DNA from: JAGNNV01 sp031412915
GTDB lineage: Bacteria > Acidobacteriota > Vicinamibacteria > Fen-336 > JAGNNV01
Direction of reading: 5' to 3'
NCBI GenBank assembly: GCA_031412915.1
Contig: JANODX010000158.1
Coordinates: 41,469 to 105,468, forward strand
DNA length: 64,000 nt
In this document: piece after piece, positions 1 through 8,146 of the stretch
Layout of the letters: every line of letters begins with the position of its first letter
Position numbering within the stretch: the first letter of the stretch is position 1
Made by a program: the position numbers and the translations under genes
Notes under the pieces: model-generated
Databases searched by the model: none
Told to the model about the DNA's origin: nothing
The model's input: only the letters and a program-made list of their open reading frames with translations

Positions 1-525
1 GAAAGCGACGATCTTCGGAACGAGCAAAAGGTGCGACATGCCCCCGAGAACGTCGGGGGCGAGTGAGCGAGCTCCGAGGAAGAGAACCAGCCCGGGGATC
101 AGTGTGACCATGGAGAGAGAAACGAAGAGGATGGCGACCTTCCCGAAGATGTAGTCGGAGAGGGTGAGGGGTCTGGACAGATAAAGCAGGAGGCCGCCGG
201 TTCGCATGTCGTTGGCGATGAGCCCCGCTCCGGCGAGAGCCGACATCAGGAGCATCCAGGGAATCTGCTGGCCGAGGAAATCGCAGAAGAGCTTGTCGTC
301 CACCGGGACAATACGACGGGCCTCGGGAAACCGGGTGGTGAAGTAGACCTGCACGAGCCGGACGAAAACCGGGAGCCAGGCGATGGCGATGAGGCCCAGG
401 TAGGCACGAAGCGCAAACAGCGCCTTCAATCCCTCGCGAGCGATGGGAATCCATCGGTTATTCCGCAGGGGTATGGAGGCGTCCAGACGCCGATAGTGCT
501 GTTCGTAGATCTGGGTGGAACTCAT
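1..525 (-). CDS. ABC-2 type transporter permease subunit, partial (cut by window edge)
   Basis: This is an open frame of about 175 codons whose start ATG lies at 525-523 and whose 3' part runs off the left edge. It begins MSSTQIYEQHYRRLD, has a membrane segment near residues 37-55 and further hydrophobic stretches later. The region reading NDMRTGGLLLYLSRPL is typical of ABC-2 family export permeases, which have a conserved soluble turn of the type 'R..G.L..L.sRPls...y'. The start overlaps the stop of the ATPase gene as ATGA, so the two are translationally coupled and should form one exporter. The substrate cannot be told from the sequence. Confidence 0.8.
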   Translation of the reverse strand, partial: MSSTQIYEQHYRRLDASIPLRNNRWIPIAREGLKALFALRAYLGLIAIAWLPVFVRLVQVYFTTRFPEARRIVPVDDKLFCDFLGQQIPWMLLMSALAGAGLIANDMRTGGLLLYLSRPLTLSDYIFGKVAILFVSLSMVTLIPGLVLFLGARSLAPDVLGGMSHLLLVPKIVAF

Positions 526-1442
526 GCCGCGGGACTCGTGGCGCGGAGGAAGATGTCTTCCAGGGTGTCCTCGGCCTTTCTCAAGTGTCGAACCTGGGTG
601 GCGCTTGCGGTGGCGGTTTCGAAGATCCAGGCAACCGTTGCTCCCGCAGGAACCGCCACGCGCCAGGCGTCCGGACCGAGTTGCGCGTCCCCTCCCCGTT
701 TTCGCACCGCCGTGACGAAGTCGTCGGTCTCGCCCTTGAGCCGGACCACGTACCAGTCTCGGTCGAGTTTTTTGAGATCCTCCACGCGTCCCTCAGTCCG
801 GATCGCGCCGCCGGAAATCACCAGAATGCCCTCGCACACCTTTTCCACATCACGCAGGAGATGCGAACACAGGACCACGGAGAGGCCGCGAAGCTTGACG
901 ATGTCGCCAATCAGTTGGAGCATCTCTTCTCGGCCGACCGGATCGAGACCGTTGGTGGGCTCATCCAGAAGCACGATCTCGGGGTCGTGGACGAGTGCCG
1001 TCGCGAGCTTGGCCTTCTGCTTCATGCCTGCCGAATAGGTCTCGACCTTGCGATAGCGCTCCTCGCCCAGACCGACGAACTGGAGGACCTCGTGGGCCCG
1101 GCGCATGGACTCGCTTTGGGGAAGACCCGACAATTCGCCGGCAAACGCGACCGTCTGCACCGCGGTGAGATCGGGGAGGTAGGCATCGACCTCGGGCATG
1201 TAGCCGATGCGACGACGGACCTCGAGCGGCGAGGTGGAAGGAGAGAGACCGAAAGCCTCGATGCGTCCCGAGGAAGGACTGAGAAAACCCAGCAACGCCT
1301 TGAGCAGGGTGGTCTTTCCCGCCCCGTTCGGACCGAGAAGGCCCGTAGCACCGCGGTGGAAGCGGCCGGAAGCCGCGTCCAGGGCCACGCGGGCGCCGTA
1401 GCGAACGGTCAGGGCTTCGAATTCGACGAGGGTCTCGGTCAT
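522..1442 (-). CDS. ABC transporter ATP-binding protein
   Basis: The 306-residue protein has a complete nucleotide-binding domain: Walker A GPNGAGKTT near residue 38, signature YSAGMKQK, and Walker B IVLLDEPTNGLDP. The 'GMKQK' form of the signature and the C-terminal tail of about 90 residues after the ATPase core are typical of the CcmA/NatA-like ATPases that pair with ABC-2 permeases. It energises export by the overlapping downstream permease. The gene starts at ATG 1442 and ends in an ATGA overlap with the permease. The exported substrate is unknown. Confidence 0.9.
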   Translation of the reverse strand: MTETLVEFEALTVRYGARVALDAASGRFHRGATGLLGPNGAGKTTLLKALLGFLSPSSGRIEAFGLSPSTSPLEVRRRIGYMPEVDAYLPDLTAVQTVAFAGELSGLPQSESMRRAHEVLQFVGLGEERYRKVETYSAGMKQKAKLATALVHDPEIVLLDEPTNGLDPVGREEMLQLIGDIVKLRGLSVVLCSHLLRDVEKVCEGILVISGGAIRTEGRVEDLKKLDRDWYVVRLKGETDDFVTAVRKRGGDAQLGPDAWRVAVPAGATVAWIFETATASATQVRHLRKAEDTLEDIFLRATSPAA

Positions 1443-1507
1443 AGGGGCTCAAATCTAATCATGGTTGGAGGCGCACGTCGCCACCCCCCATGGCCCTAAC
1501 GAGAAAG

Positions 1508-1529
1508 CCCCAAGGGTTGTTCCTTGGGG
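1508..1529 (-). terminator. Rho-independent terminator after the nrdJ-small protein unit
   Basis: An 8-bp perfect inverted repeat, CCCCAAGG / CCTTGGGG with a 6-base loop, lies 22 bases beyond the stop of the small protein. Read on the minus strand the stem is followed by CTTTCTCGTT, a short T-rich run. It would end the transcript that carries nrdJ and the 53-residue protein, before the ABC operon promoter. Confidence 0.7.
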
Positions 1530-1551
1530 AGCGCACCCTGGCCGGTCTGGG

Positions 1552-1713
1552 TCAGGCGGCGAACGTCTCGTCTTCGAGCAAGACCACCAGGTCGCTGTCG
1601 AAAGCCTCGCCCGCGGCCGGGTTCAGGCTCTCGGCGTACCTGATGACGGTCTCGAGTTGCTCGAAGGTCAGGGTTTCGAGCATCCGGGCTACTCGCTCTT
1701 GCAGTTCTTCCAT
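1552..1713 (-). CDS. Small acidic protein encoded just downstream of class II ribonucleotide reductase
   Basis: This is a 53-codon frame starting at ATG 1713-1711 with an AGGAG ribosome-binding site 8 bases upstream, ending in TGA at 1552. The product begins MEELQERVARMLETLTFEQL and is predicted to be an amphipathic helix over residues 1-30, followed by a very acidic tail (VVLLEDETFAA). I recognise no family. It sits 65 bases after the nrdJ stop, on the same strand and before a terminator hairpin, so it is probably co-transcribed with the reductase. The good ribosome-binding site supports it as real. A role in regulating or assembling the reductase is only a guess from position. Confidence 0.6.
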   Translation of the reverse strand: MEELQERVARMLETLTFEQLETVIRYAESLNPAAGEAFDSDLVVLLEDETFAA

Positions 1714-1778
1714 CTGGAGATCTCCTTTGGTTTTCGTGCGCTCACGTCCGGCGCCTTCGGTCTTCCGACCGCCGCACC

Positions 1779-4613
1779 CTAGGAACAGCCGCTGGTGGCC
1801 CCGCAGTTGGCGCAGCGATAGCAGGCCCCATTCCGAACCATGAGCGAACCGCACTCGTGACACGGCGGCGCATCGGCCTGGACCTTGAAGGCGACCCACG
1901 TCTGGCTGCTGGGATTCGGAGGAACCGGCGAGCCCGCGGACTTGGCCGCGGCGGACAGCACGGCCGGACGGGGCGTCTCGGAAGTGGTGGTCGGGACAAG
2001 GTGGGAATCCTCGCCATCCTCCCGAGTCCGGCCGAGGAACTTAACGGCCATCCACCGCGCGATGTAATCGGTGATGGACTTGGCGTACCCGATATCCGGG
2101 TTCTTGGTGAAACCGGACGGCTCGTAGCGCGTATGAGAGAACTTGTCGACGATCGCCTCGAGAGGAACGCCGTACTGCAGGGCCAGCGAGAGCGACGTGG
2201 CAAAGCCATCCATGAGTCCGGAAACCGTCGACCCTTCCTTGGCCATGACCAGGAACACTTCGCCAGGCTTGCCGTCCTCGTACATGCCGACCGTGATGTA
2301 ACCCTCATGTCCGGCGATGGAGAACTTGTGAGTGATGGCCTGGCGCTCGTCCGGCAGCTTGCGGCGAATCGGGCGGCCTTCGACCACGCCAATCCCGGGG
2401 ACCGCGACCACCTGGGCATCGACCGTCTTCTTTTCGGTCGAGGAGGGCATCGAGGTCGACAAGGGCTGGGAACGTTTGCAGCCGTCGCGATACACCGCCA
2501 CCGCCTTCAGCCCCAGTCGCCACGATTCGATGTACGCCTTGGCGATCTCGTCGGGCGTCGAATCCGTGGGCATGTTCACGGTCTTGCTGATGGCCCCCGA
2601 AAGGAAGGGCTGGACCGCCGCCATCATCTTGACATGGCCCATGTAGTGAATCGACCGCTTTCCGTTCGCCGGAGGGAAGGCGCAGTCGAAGATCTCGATG
2701 TGCTCGTCCTTGAGTTGGGGGGCGCCCTCGATCATCTCCTTCTCATCGATGTACTTCAGGATGTCCTGCACCTGGGCCGGGTTGTACCCGAGCCTCCGGA
2801 GGACCACGGGAACCGACTGGTTGACGATCTTGATCATCCCCCCGCCGACGAGTTTCTTGTACTTCACGAGTGCTATATCGGGCTCGATGCCCGTGGTGTC
2901 GCAGTCCATCATGAAACCGATGGTGCCGGTGGGGGCGAGAACCGTGACCTGGGAATTGCGGTAGCCGTGCTGGGCGCCAAGGGTATAAGCCTCGTCCCAG
3001 ACGTCCAGCGCCTCGCGCATCAGGGGGCGCGGGACGATGGAGGCATCGATCATGTGCGAGTGCTGGCGGTGCTTCTCGATAATGCGAAGCATCGGCTCGG
3101 CGTTCTTCGCGTACCCGGCGAAAGGCCCCATCGAAGAAGCCACTCGGGCGCTCTGCGCATAGGCCTCGCCATGCATGAGGGAGGTGACGGCGGCGGCGTA
3201 GGCGCGTCCGGCATCGGAGTCGTAGGCCAGGCCTCGGTCCATGAGAAGCACGCCGAGGTTCGCGTAGCCGAGACCCAGCGGCCGGTAATCGTGGGAGTTT
3301 CGCTCGATGGCAGGGGTCGGGTAACTCGCGTTGTCGACGAGGATTTCCTGGGCGGTGATCAGGGTCCGGCAGGCGGCGCGGAAGGAGGCGGGGTCGAACT
3401 CCCCATCTTCACGGACGAACTTCATGAGATTGAGGGAAGCCAGGTTGCACGCGGTGTCGTCGAGGAACATGTACTCGGAGCAGGGATTGGAGGCGTTGAT
3501 CCGAGCCGTGTTCGGGCAGGTGTGCCAATCGTTGATGGTGGTGTCGAACTGCATTCCCGGATCGCCGCACTGCCAGGCCGCCTCCGCCATCGACGCCATG
3601 AGATCGCGAGCCCGCTTGCTTTCGGCCGCCGAACCGTCACGCACGTAGTGGGTGGTCCATTCCTTGTCCTCGACCACGGCGCGCATGAACGCGTCGGTCG
3701 CGCGGACGGAGTGATTCGCGTTCTGGAAGAACACGGAATCGTAGGCGCCGCCCTTGACGTTGAAGCCGCCGTTGTAGCCGGCATCGATCAGCGCCCAGGC
3801 TTTGCGCTCCTCTTCGGATTTGCTGTTTATGAACTCCTCGATATCGGGATGATCCGCGTTCAAGATCACCATCTTGGCGGCGCGACGCGTCTTGCCGCCG
3901 CTCTTGATCACGCCCGCGAAGGCGTCATAGCCGCGCATGAAGGAAACCGGACCGGAGGCGGTGCCGCCGCCGGCCAGATTCTCCTTGGACGAGCGGATGC
4001 TCGAGAGGTTCGACCCGGTTCCCGACCCGTACTTGAAAAGCATGCCTTCGGTTCGGGCGAGACCAAGGATCGACTCCATGGTGTCCGAGACTGAATTGAT
4101 GAAGCAGGCGGAAGCCTGGGGACGGGGCTCGATGCCCACGTTGAACCAGACCGGAGAGTTGAATGCGGCGTACTGGCGCACCAGGAGGAAGGTCAGATCG
4201 TCCTTGAAGGCGGACAGATCGTCCCTGGTTTCAAAATAACCCTGCTCAGCCGCCCAGGCGGCGATGGCCTCGACCACGCGCCCCACCAGCTGCTTCACCG
4301 AGTGTTCGCGCTCCTTCGAGCCCATGGCTCCACGGAAGTATTTCGAGGCCACGATATTCGTGGCGGTCTGGCTCCAGCTCTTTGGGGCCTCGATATTCTT
4401 CTGTTCGAACACCGGGCGTCCGCGCTCGTCATTTATGACCGCGCTCCTGATGTCCCACTCGATCTCGTCGAAGGGATGAACGCCTTCGGTGGTAAAGACC
4501 CGCTTGAAGGAGAGCCGCTTCGATCGCGGTTCCGGCCGAGATTCGCTTCGTGAGTCGCGAGCTTCGGTGCGCGCGGTTGACTCTGCCGGGACGACCGTGG
4601 GCTGCGTAGCCAT
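1779..4613 (-). CDS. nrdJ: Class II (adenosylcobalamin-dependent) ribonucleoside-diphosphate reductase
   Basis: The 944-residue enzyme makes deoxyribonucleotides using adenosylcobalamin to generate the active thiyl radical, so it works with or without oxygen. Visible landmarks are the first redox cysteine in ASACFINS (about residue 170), the active-site loop NPCSEYMF (about 376-383) with nearby TACNLASLN, and the PTGTIGF motif. The C-terminus is a zinc-ribbon-like/redox tail with CHECG, CYRCANCG and a final GCS (about 918-944), as in NrdJ rather than class I enzymes. No small beta subunit (nrdB) is nearby, which fits class II. A GGAGGAG ribosome-binding site precedes ATG 4613. The upstream region holds a promoter candidate, a possible NrdR box and a hairpin next to the ribosome-binding site. 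Confidence 0.95.
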   Translation of the reverse strand: MATQPTVVPAESTARTEARDSRSESRPEPRSKRLSFKRVFTTEGVHPFDEIEWDIRSAVINDERGRPVFEQKNIEAPKSWSQTATNIVASKYFRGAMGSKEREHSVKQLVGRVVEAIAAWAAEQGYFETRDDLSAFKDDLTFLLVRQYAAFNSPVWFNVGIEPRPQASACFINSVSDTMESILGLARTEGMLFKYGSGTGSNLSSIRSSKENLAGGGTASGPVSFMRGYDAFAGVIKSGGKTRRAAKMVILNADHPDIEEFINSKSEEERKAWALIDAGYNGGFNVKGGAYDSVFFQNANHSVRATDAFMRAVVEDKEWTTHYVRDGSAAESKRARDLMASMAEAAWQCGDPGMQFDTTINDWHTCPNTARINASNPCSEYMFLDDTACNLASLNLMKFVREDGEFDPASFRAACRTLITAQEILVDNASYPTPAIERNSHDYRPLGLGYANLGVLLMDRGLAYDSDAGRAYAAAVTSLMHGEAYAQSARVASSMGPFAGYAKNAEPMLRIIEKHRQHSHMIDASIVPRPLMREALDVWDEAYTLGAQHGYRNSQVTVLAPTGTIGFMMDCDTTGIEPDIALVKYKKLVGGGMIKIVNQSVPVVLRRLGYNPAQVQDILKYIDEKEMIEGAPQLKDEHIEIFDCAFPPANGKRSIHYMGHVKMMAAVQPFLSGAISKTVNMPTDSTPDEIAKAYIESWRLGLKAVAVYRDGCKRSQPLSTSMPSSTEKKTVDAQVVAVPGIGVVEGRPIRRKLPDERQAITHKFSIAGHEGYITVGMYEDGKPGEVFLVMAKEGSTVSGLMDGFATSLSLALQYGVPLEAIVDKFSHTRYEPSGFTKNPDIGYAKSITDYIARWMAVKFLGRTREDGEDSHLVPTTTSETPRPAVLSAAAKSAGSPVPPNPSSQTWVAFKVQADAPPCHECGSLMVRNGACYRCANCGATSGCS

Positions 4614-4646
4614 GTTCGACTCCTCCTCGCCTCAGATGAGGCGAAC
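4614..4646 (-). promoter_or_regulatory. Hairpin abutting the nrdJ ribosome-binding site
   Basis: On the minus strand a near-perfect stem CGCCTCA / TGAGGCG with a 2-base loop (about 4628-4643) stands directly before the GGAGGAG ribosome-binding site of nrdJ. In addition GTTCG (4646-4642) can pair with CGAAC (4618-4614), which would enclose the ribosome-binding site in a longer structure. This is seen in the sequence; a role in translational control is inference. Confidence 0.45.
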
Positions 4647-4844
4647 TATCTCTCGGGGCTACTTGAGCCCGGCCCAGATTATTGAACTCTTCTACAAGAA
4701 CGAAGTGATTTCCGACCGAGAATCGGTGGCATTCCCAAGCACGCCACAGCACCTTCAGCCGCCTTGATTCCAGTTCCGGCGACCTCCCGGGCGGGTTGAC
4801 TTTCCAAGCCAAGACGCCCTGAAACCTCCTTCCCTGCGACTTGG

Positions 4845-4897
4845 ACATTACTGCGACTTCTTGGGGTCTGTCAAGAAATAAACCCAAGATGTTGTGG
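4845..4897 (-). promoter_or_regulatory. Candidate nrdJ promoter with possible NrdR box
   Basis: On the minus strand TTGACA (4874-4869) is followed after 18 bases by TAATGT (4850-4845), a fair sigma-70-type promoter that would give a 5' leader of roughly 225 bases before nrdJ. Just upstream lies CCACAACATCTTGGG (4897-4883), which resembles a single NrdR-box half of the ribonucleotide-reductase repressor family. NrdR boxes usually come in pairs and I see no convincing second copy, so that part is tentative. Confidence 0.45.
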
Positions 4898-5197
4898 TTT
4901 AGCCCTAAAGTTCTGTCATTAAGTAACTTAAGACTGAGCCTCTCTTCAAGAAGAGCCGAAACGACGCGCCAGAGGTTCGTTCTCAAGAGAGACTCAAACA
5001 TCACTTTTATTGATATTTGATAACTACTTACGCTTCTTGCTTCGTATGACTTCGAGAATTGTGTTCACAAGTTGCGAACGAAAATAAATTTTCTTCGTGT
5101 CCGGATGCACCAGGACGAACCAGGCGATCAGTCGAAAAACTCTCGGGCGTGTCACAATGGCGCGACGGCACAGACGCAAAGTATCGTCACAACGAAG

Positions 5198-5977
5198 GTG
5201 GTATCGCCCCTGAAAATCGGCCTTTTCCCTTACCTCAACGTGCAGCCGCTGATCTTCGGATTACGCGACTCTTCGGATGTTGAACTCGTCATCGACGTGC
5301 CGTCACGAATCTCGGAGCGGTTCAAGACCGGCGATCTCGATCTCGCGATGGTCCCCTCCTATGACGCCGTCTCCCTGGGCGCTCCCATACTCGACTCCGT
5401 CTGTATCGCGTCCGACGGCCCGGTGGAAACGGTCATGCTCCACCACCGCGTCCCGCTTGACCGGGTGAAGACGCTCGCCCTGGACCGGGCGAGCCGCACG
5501 AGCGCGGCGCTCGCCCGAATACTCATCGCCGAAGCCTCGGGGCAACGCCCAAAAACCTCCTTGTTCTCGCCCGCCGAGGGCGAATCCGGGGACGCAGACG
5601 CCCTGCTGGTGATCGGCGACCCCGCCTTCACCTTTCGCAGGATTGGTTTCGATGCTCTGGATCTTGGTCAGGAATGGCGCCGAACAACTTCCCTTCCCTT
5701 CGTGTTCGCGGTCATGGTCGCGGGGCCGCGCTCCCTGCCCAAAGGGATCTCTCGGCGCATCGGGGAAGTGACGAGACGGGGCGTGGCCGCGGCCTCGACC
5801 ATCGCCCTTACGTATAATTCGGGGATCGAGGCAGGACGCGCCGAGCGGTACTTGCGGGACGTTATCCGATACGATCTGGGCTCACGCGAGAGGCAAGGCC
5901 TGACCCTGTTCAGTCGACGTGCCGAAGCGAACGGTCTGTTCGCCCGGGCCGGGGAGCTCCAATTTCATGCGATTTGA
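5198..5977 (+). CDS. mqnA: Chorismate dehydratase (futalosine pathway of menaquinone synthesis)
   Basis: The protein converts chorismate to 3-[(1-carboxyvinyl)oxy]benzoate, the first step of the futalosine route to menaquinone. The N-terminus KIGLFPYLNVQPLIFGL matches the characteristic MqnA opening, and the acid-rich LDLAMVPSYDAV segment near residue 50 fits the periplasmic-binding-protein-like fold. I chose GTG 5198 because MqnA proteins begin only a few residues before the KIG motif; this gives 259 residues, near the family length. The frame is open upstream to ATG 5072, and no start has a strong ribosome-binding site. The 3' end overlaps mqnC by 11 bases, so the two are one unit. Confidence 0.88.
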   Translation: MVSPLKIGLFPYLNVQPLIFGLRDSSDVELVIDVPSRISERFKTGDLDLAMVPSYDAVSLGAPILDSVCIASDGPVETVMLHHRVPLDRVKTLALDRASRTSAALARILIAEASGQRPKTSLFSPAEGESGDADALLVIGDPAFTFRRIGFDALDLGQEWRRTTSLPFVFAVMVAGPRSLPKGISRRIGEVTRRGVAAASTIALTYNSGIEAGRAERYLRDVIRYDLGSRERQGLTLFSRRAEANGLFARAGELQFHAI

Positions 5978-7094
5978 CCATATCCGGAAGAAGGTCCTCC
6001 TCGGCGAGCGCCTTTCTCGAGACGAGGGCGTGGTCTTGCTCCGCGACTCGGATCTGCTGTCTCTGGGCGAACTCGCGGACGCCGTTCGGCGGAGGCTTCA
6101 TCCCGAGGGCCTGGTCACGTACATCATCGACCGCAATATCAACTACACGAACGTCTGCACCGCGCAGTGCGCGTTCTGCGCTTTCTATCGCGATCTCCCC
6201 GCGACCGACGGGTACGTTCTTTCCAAGGATGAGTTCCGGCAGAAGATCGAGGAGACCCTCGCCCTGGGCGGGGAACAGATCCTCCTGCAGGGCGGATTGC
6301 ATCCCGATCTCGGAATCGAGTACTACGAAGAGCTGTTCCAGTGGATGAAGGCCACCTACCCGAGGCTGTGGGTGCATGGACTCTCCCCCGCCGAAGTCAA
6401 ACACATTTGCCGCGTTTCCAGCCTGTCCACCGAAGAAGCGGTGCGCCGCCTGATCGCGGCCGGCCTCGACTCGATTCCGGGGGGCGGCGCCGAAGTCCTC
6501 TCGAATCGTGTTCGCAACATCATCGGCATTGCCAAGGGCTCGACCGAAGACTGGCTGGAAGTGATGGAGGTGGCCCAACATCAGGGCCTAAAGACCACGG
6601 CCACCATGATGTTCGGGCATGTGGAGACCCTGGAGGAGAGGATCGACCACCTGCTTCACCTGCGCGCGCTCCAGGACCGCACCCATGGTTTCACCGCGTT
6701 CATCGCTTGGACATTCCAACCCGAAAACACCGCCTTGGCCGGCGACGAGGTGACCTCTTTCCAGTATCTGCGCACCCTGGCCGTGGCCCGCGTGATGCTC
6801 GACAACTTCCCGAACGTTCAAGCCAGCTGGGTGACCCAGGGCGGCAAGATCGGTCAAACGTCTCTGCGGTTCGGGGCCAACGACTTCGGCAGCCTGATGA
6901 TCGAGGAGAATGTCGTCTCGTCGGCAGGCGCTCAGTTCCGCCTGACCGAGGCGGAGATTGCCCGCAATATCCAGGGCGCGGGCTTCGTGCCCAAGCGCCG
7001 GACCATGCACTACGAAATCATCGGCGACCCTTACTGCTGGTCGCACGAGGTTCCAGCGATGCCGGCCTCACGCCATCAGGTCGCGGCCCGCTAA
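5967..7094 (+). CDS. mqnC: Cyclic dehypoxanthine futalosine synthase (radical SAM)
   Basis: This is a radical SAM enzyme of 375 residues that cyclises dehypoxanthine futalosine in menaquinone synthesis. The 4Fe-4S motif is CTAQCAFC (CX3CX2C) in the context NINYTNVCTAQCAFCAFYR, and GLDSIPGGGAEVL plus the segment TATMMFGHVET are typical of MqnC rather than its relative MqnE. ATG 5967 follows GGGGAG by about 11 bases and lies inside the end of mqnA. The remaining pathway genes (mqnB, mqnD, mqnE) are not in the window, which is common since they are often scattered. Confidence 0.92.
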   Translation: MRFDHIRKKVLLGERLSRDEGVVLLRDSDLLSLGELADAVRRRLHPEGLVTYIIDRNINYTNVCTAQCAFCAFYRDLPATDGYVLSKDEFRQKIEETLALGGEQILLQGGLHPDLGIEYYEELFQWMKATYPRLWVHGLSPAEVKHICRVSSLSTEEAVRRLIAAGLDSIPGGGAEVLSNRVRNIIGIAKGSTEDWLEVMEVAQHQGLKTTATMMFGHVETLEERIDHLLHLRALQDRTHGFTAFIAWTFQPENTALAGDEVTSFQYLRTLAVARVMLDNFPNVQASWVTQGGKIGQTSLRFGANDFGSLMIEENVVSSAGAQFRLTEAEIARNIQGAGFVPKRRTMHYEIIGDPYCWSHEVPAMPASRHQVAAR

Positions 7095-7100
7095 GGAACC

Positions 7101-8012
7101 CTATTTCAGCTGTTCGAGAGCCTTCTTGGCTTTCTCCGCGGTCGCCCCGGAGGGTTCGAGTTCGAGCGCCTTCTGCATGTCGGCTTTCGCTTCGGCGTGC
7201 TTCTGTTGCTGCACATACGAGATACCGCGCCAGTAGTAGGCCTCGACGATCTTCGGATCCTTGGCGAGGGCCTTGGTGAAGAAATTGATGGCGTTCGCCG
7301 AATCGTTCTTTCGCAGGAATGCCACGGCAATATCGAAATAGCCATCCCCGTTCGGGACCTTGGCATCGTCGAGGGTGGCCAGGAACGCGAGAGCCTTTTC
7401 GGAGAGGTCAGCCTCCAGGGCGGCGCTCGCGGCCACGATCTTCATCTGCTGATTGGCGGGATCGGCGTCGATCGACTTCTGTAGGAACTCGAGGGCCTTG
7501 TCGGTGTCCTTCTCGGCGGCATAGATCCGGGCCAGCCGGGGATACAACTGGATGGCCAGATCAGGGCGCAACTCCGAAACTTTCTCGTAGGCGATGCGCG
7601 CCTCCGCCCATTGTTGAGCGGCAAACGCGTCATCACCTTTCTTGATCGCCTCCACCAACTCGGGCGGCGGACCCTTGGGCTTGTCAAGCTTCACCTCAAG
7701 GGGATTCATCCGGGCCTGCTCACTTGGCATCGGCACGCTCAAGGACTTCGTCACAAAGCCTTCGGCCGTGATATCCAGATTCCACGAACAGGCGGCCAGG
7801 CCCAGATAGGCCCAGTTCCCTTTCTTGTCGGTCGTTATCGTGGCGCCGCCTCCCCGAGACGGGCAGTCGAGTTTCACCGTTGCTCCTGCCACCGGCTTGC
7901 CCTCGGAATCGGTGACGCGCCCTTGGAGACGCCCCTGGCCTTTCCAGTCCTGAGCCACGAGAGGAGCGGCGAGAGCGGCGATGATGAGGGAAAAGGGGAC
8001 AATGCGTTTCAT
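7101..8012 (-). CDS. Secreted carboxypeptidase-regulatory-like / TPR protein
   Basis: The 303-residue protein starts with a signal peptide (MKRIVPFSLIIAALAAPLVAQ). Residues 25-110 form a carboxypeptidase-regulatory-like beta-sandwich (LQGRVTDSEGKPVAGATVKL), and residues 120-300 form several tetratricopeptide repeats with the usual alternating Ala/Tyr pattern, such as AYYWRGISYVQQQKHAEA. Such TonB-plug-like plus TPR architectures are common in Acidobacteriota envelope proteins. It is probably periplasmic or outer-membrane attached and mediates protein contacts; the partner is unknown. It is convergent with mqnC, 6 bases apart. Confidence 0.8.
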   Translation of the reverse strand: MKRIVPFSLIIAALAAPLVAQDWKGQGRLQGRVTDSEGKPVAGATVKLDCPSRGGGATITTDKKGNWAYLGLAACSWNLDITAEGFVTKSLSVPMPSEQARMNPLEVKLDKPKGPPPELVEAIKKGDDAFAAQQWAEARIAYEKVSELRPDLAIQLYPRLARIYAAEKDTDKALEFLQKSIDADPANQQMKIVAASAALEADLSEKALAFLATLDDAKVPNGDGYFDIAVAFLRKNDSANAINFFTKALAKDPKIVEAYYWRGISYVQQQKHAEAKADMQKALELEPSGATAEKAKKALEQLK

Positions 8013-8146
8013 GAACCTATTTTAGCCACGCCGGGCCGGCGGGCGTGATCGTCGTCTCCTGATTTGGGAGGTGAGGCCCTCGGCGCCAGGCCCCCTGGGA
8101 TCGAAGAGGTTCCCGTATGCTTGCCCTGCACAGGGCCCCAGGAAAA

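Larger units (their letters stand above)
4614..5197. other. AT-rich divergent intergenic region between nrdJ and mqnA
   Basis: This is the only gene-free stretch over 300 bases. About 4840-5070 is clearly AT-richer than the rest of the window and must hold the promoters of the divergent nrdJ and mqnA units. Besides the nrdJ elements listed separately it holds a short perfect palindrome, CTCTTC-AA-GAAGAG, near 4942-4955 and a related weaker one near 4980. I looked for a cobalamin riboswitch in the nrdJ leader and did not find the conserved B12-box elements. The mqnA start is uncertain, so its coding region could begin earlier, at 5072. Confidence 0.5.

Noticed and set aside
1857..4094. Open frame of about 745 codons opposite nrdJ
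   Set aside because: Antisense shadow; composition is His/Arg/Gly/Val-rich and no motif was found.
4614..4850. Cobalamin riboswitch in the nrdJ leader
   Set aside because: The leader is long enough, but the conserved B12-box elements are not present in order.
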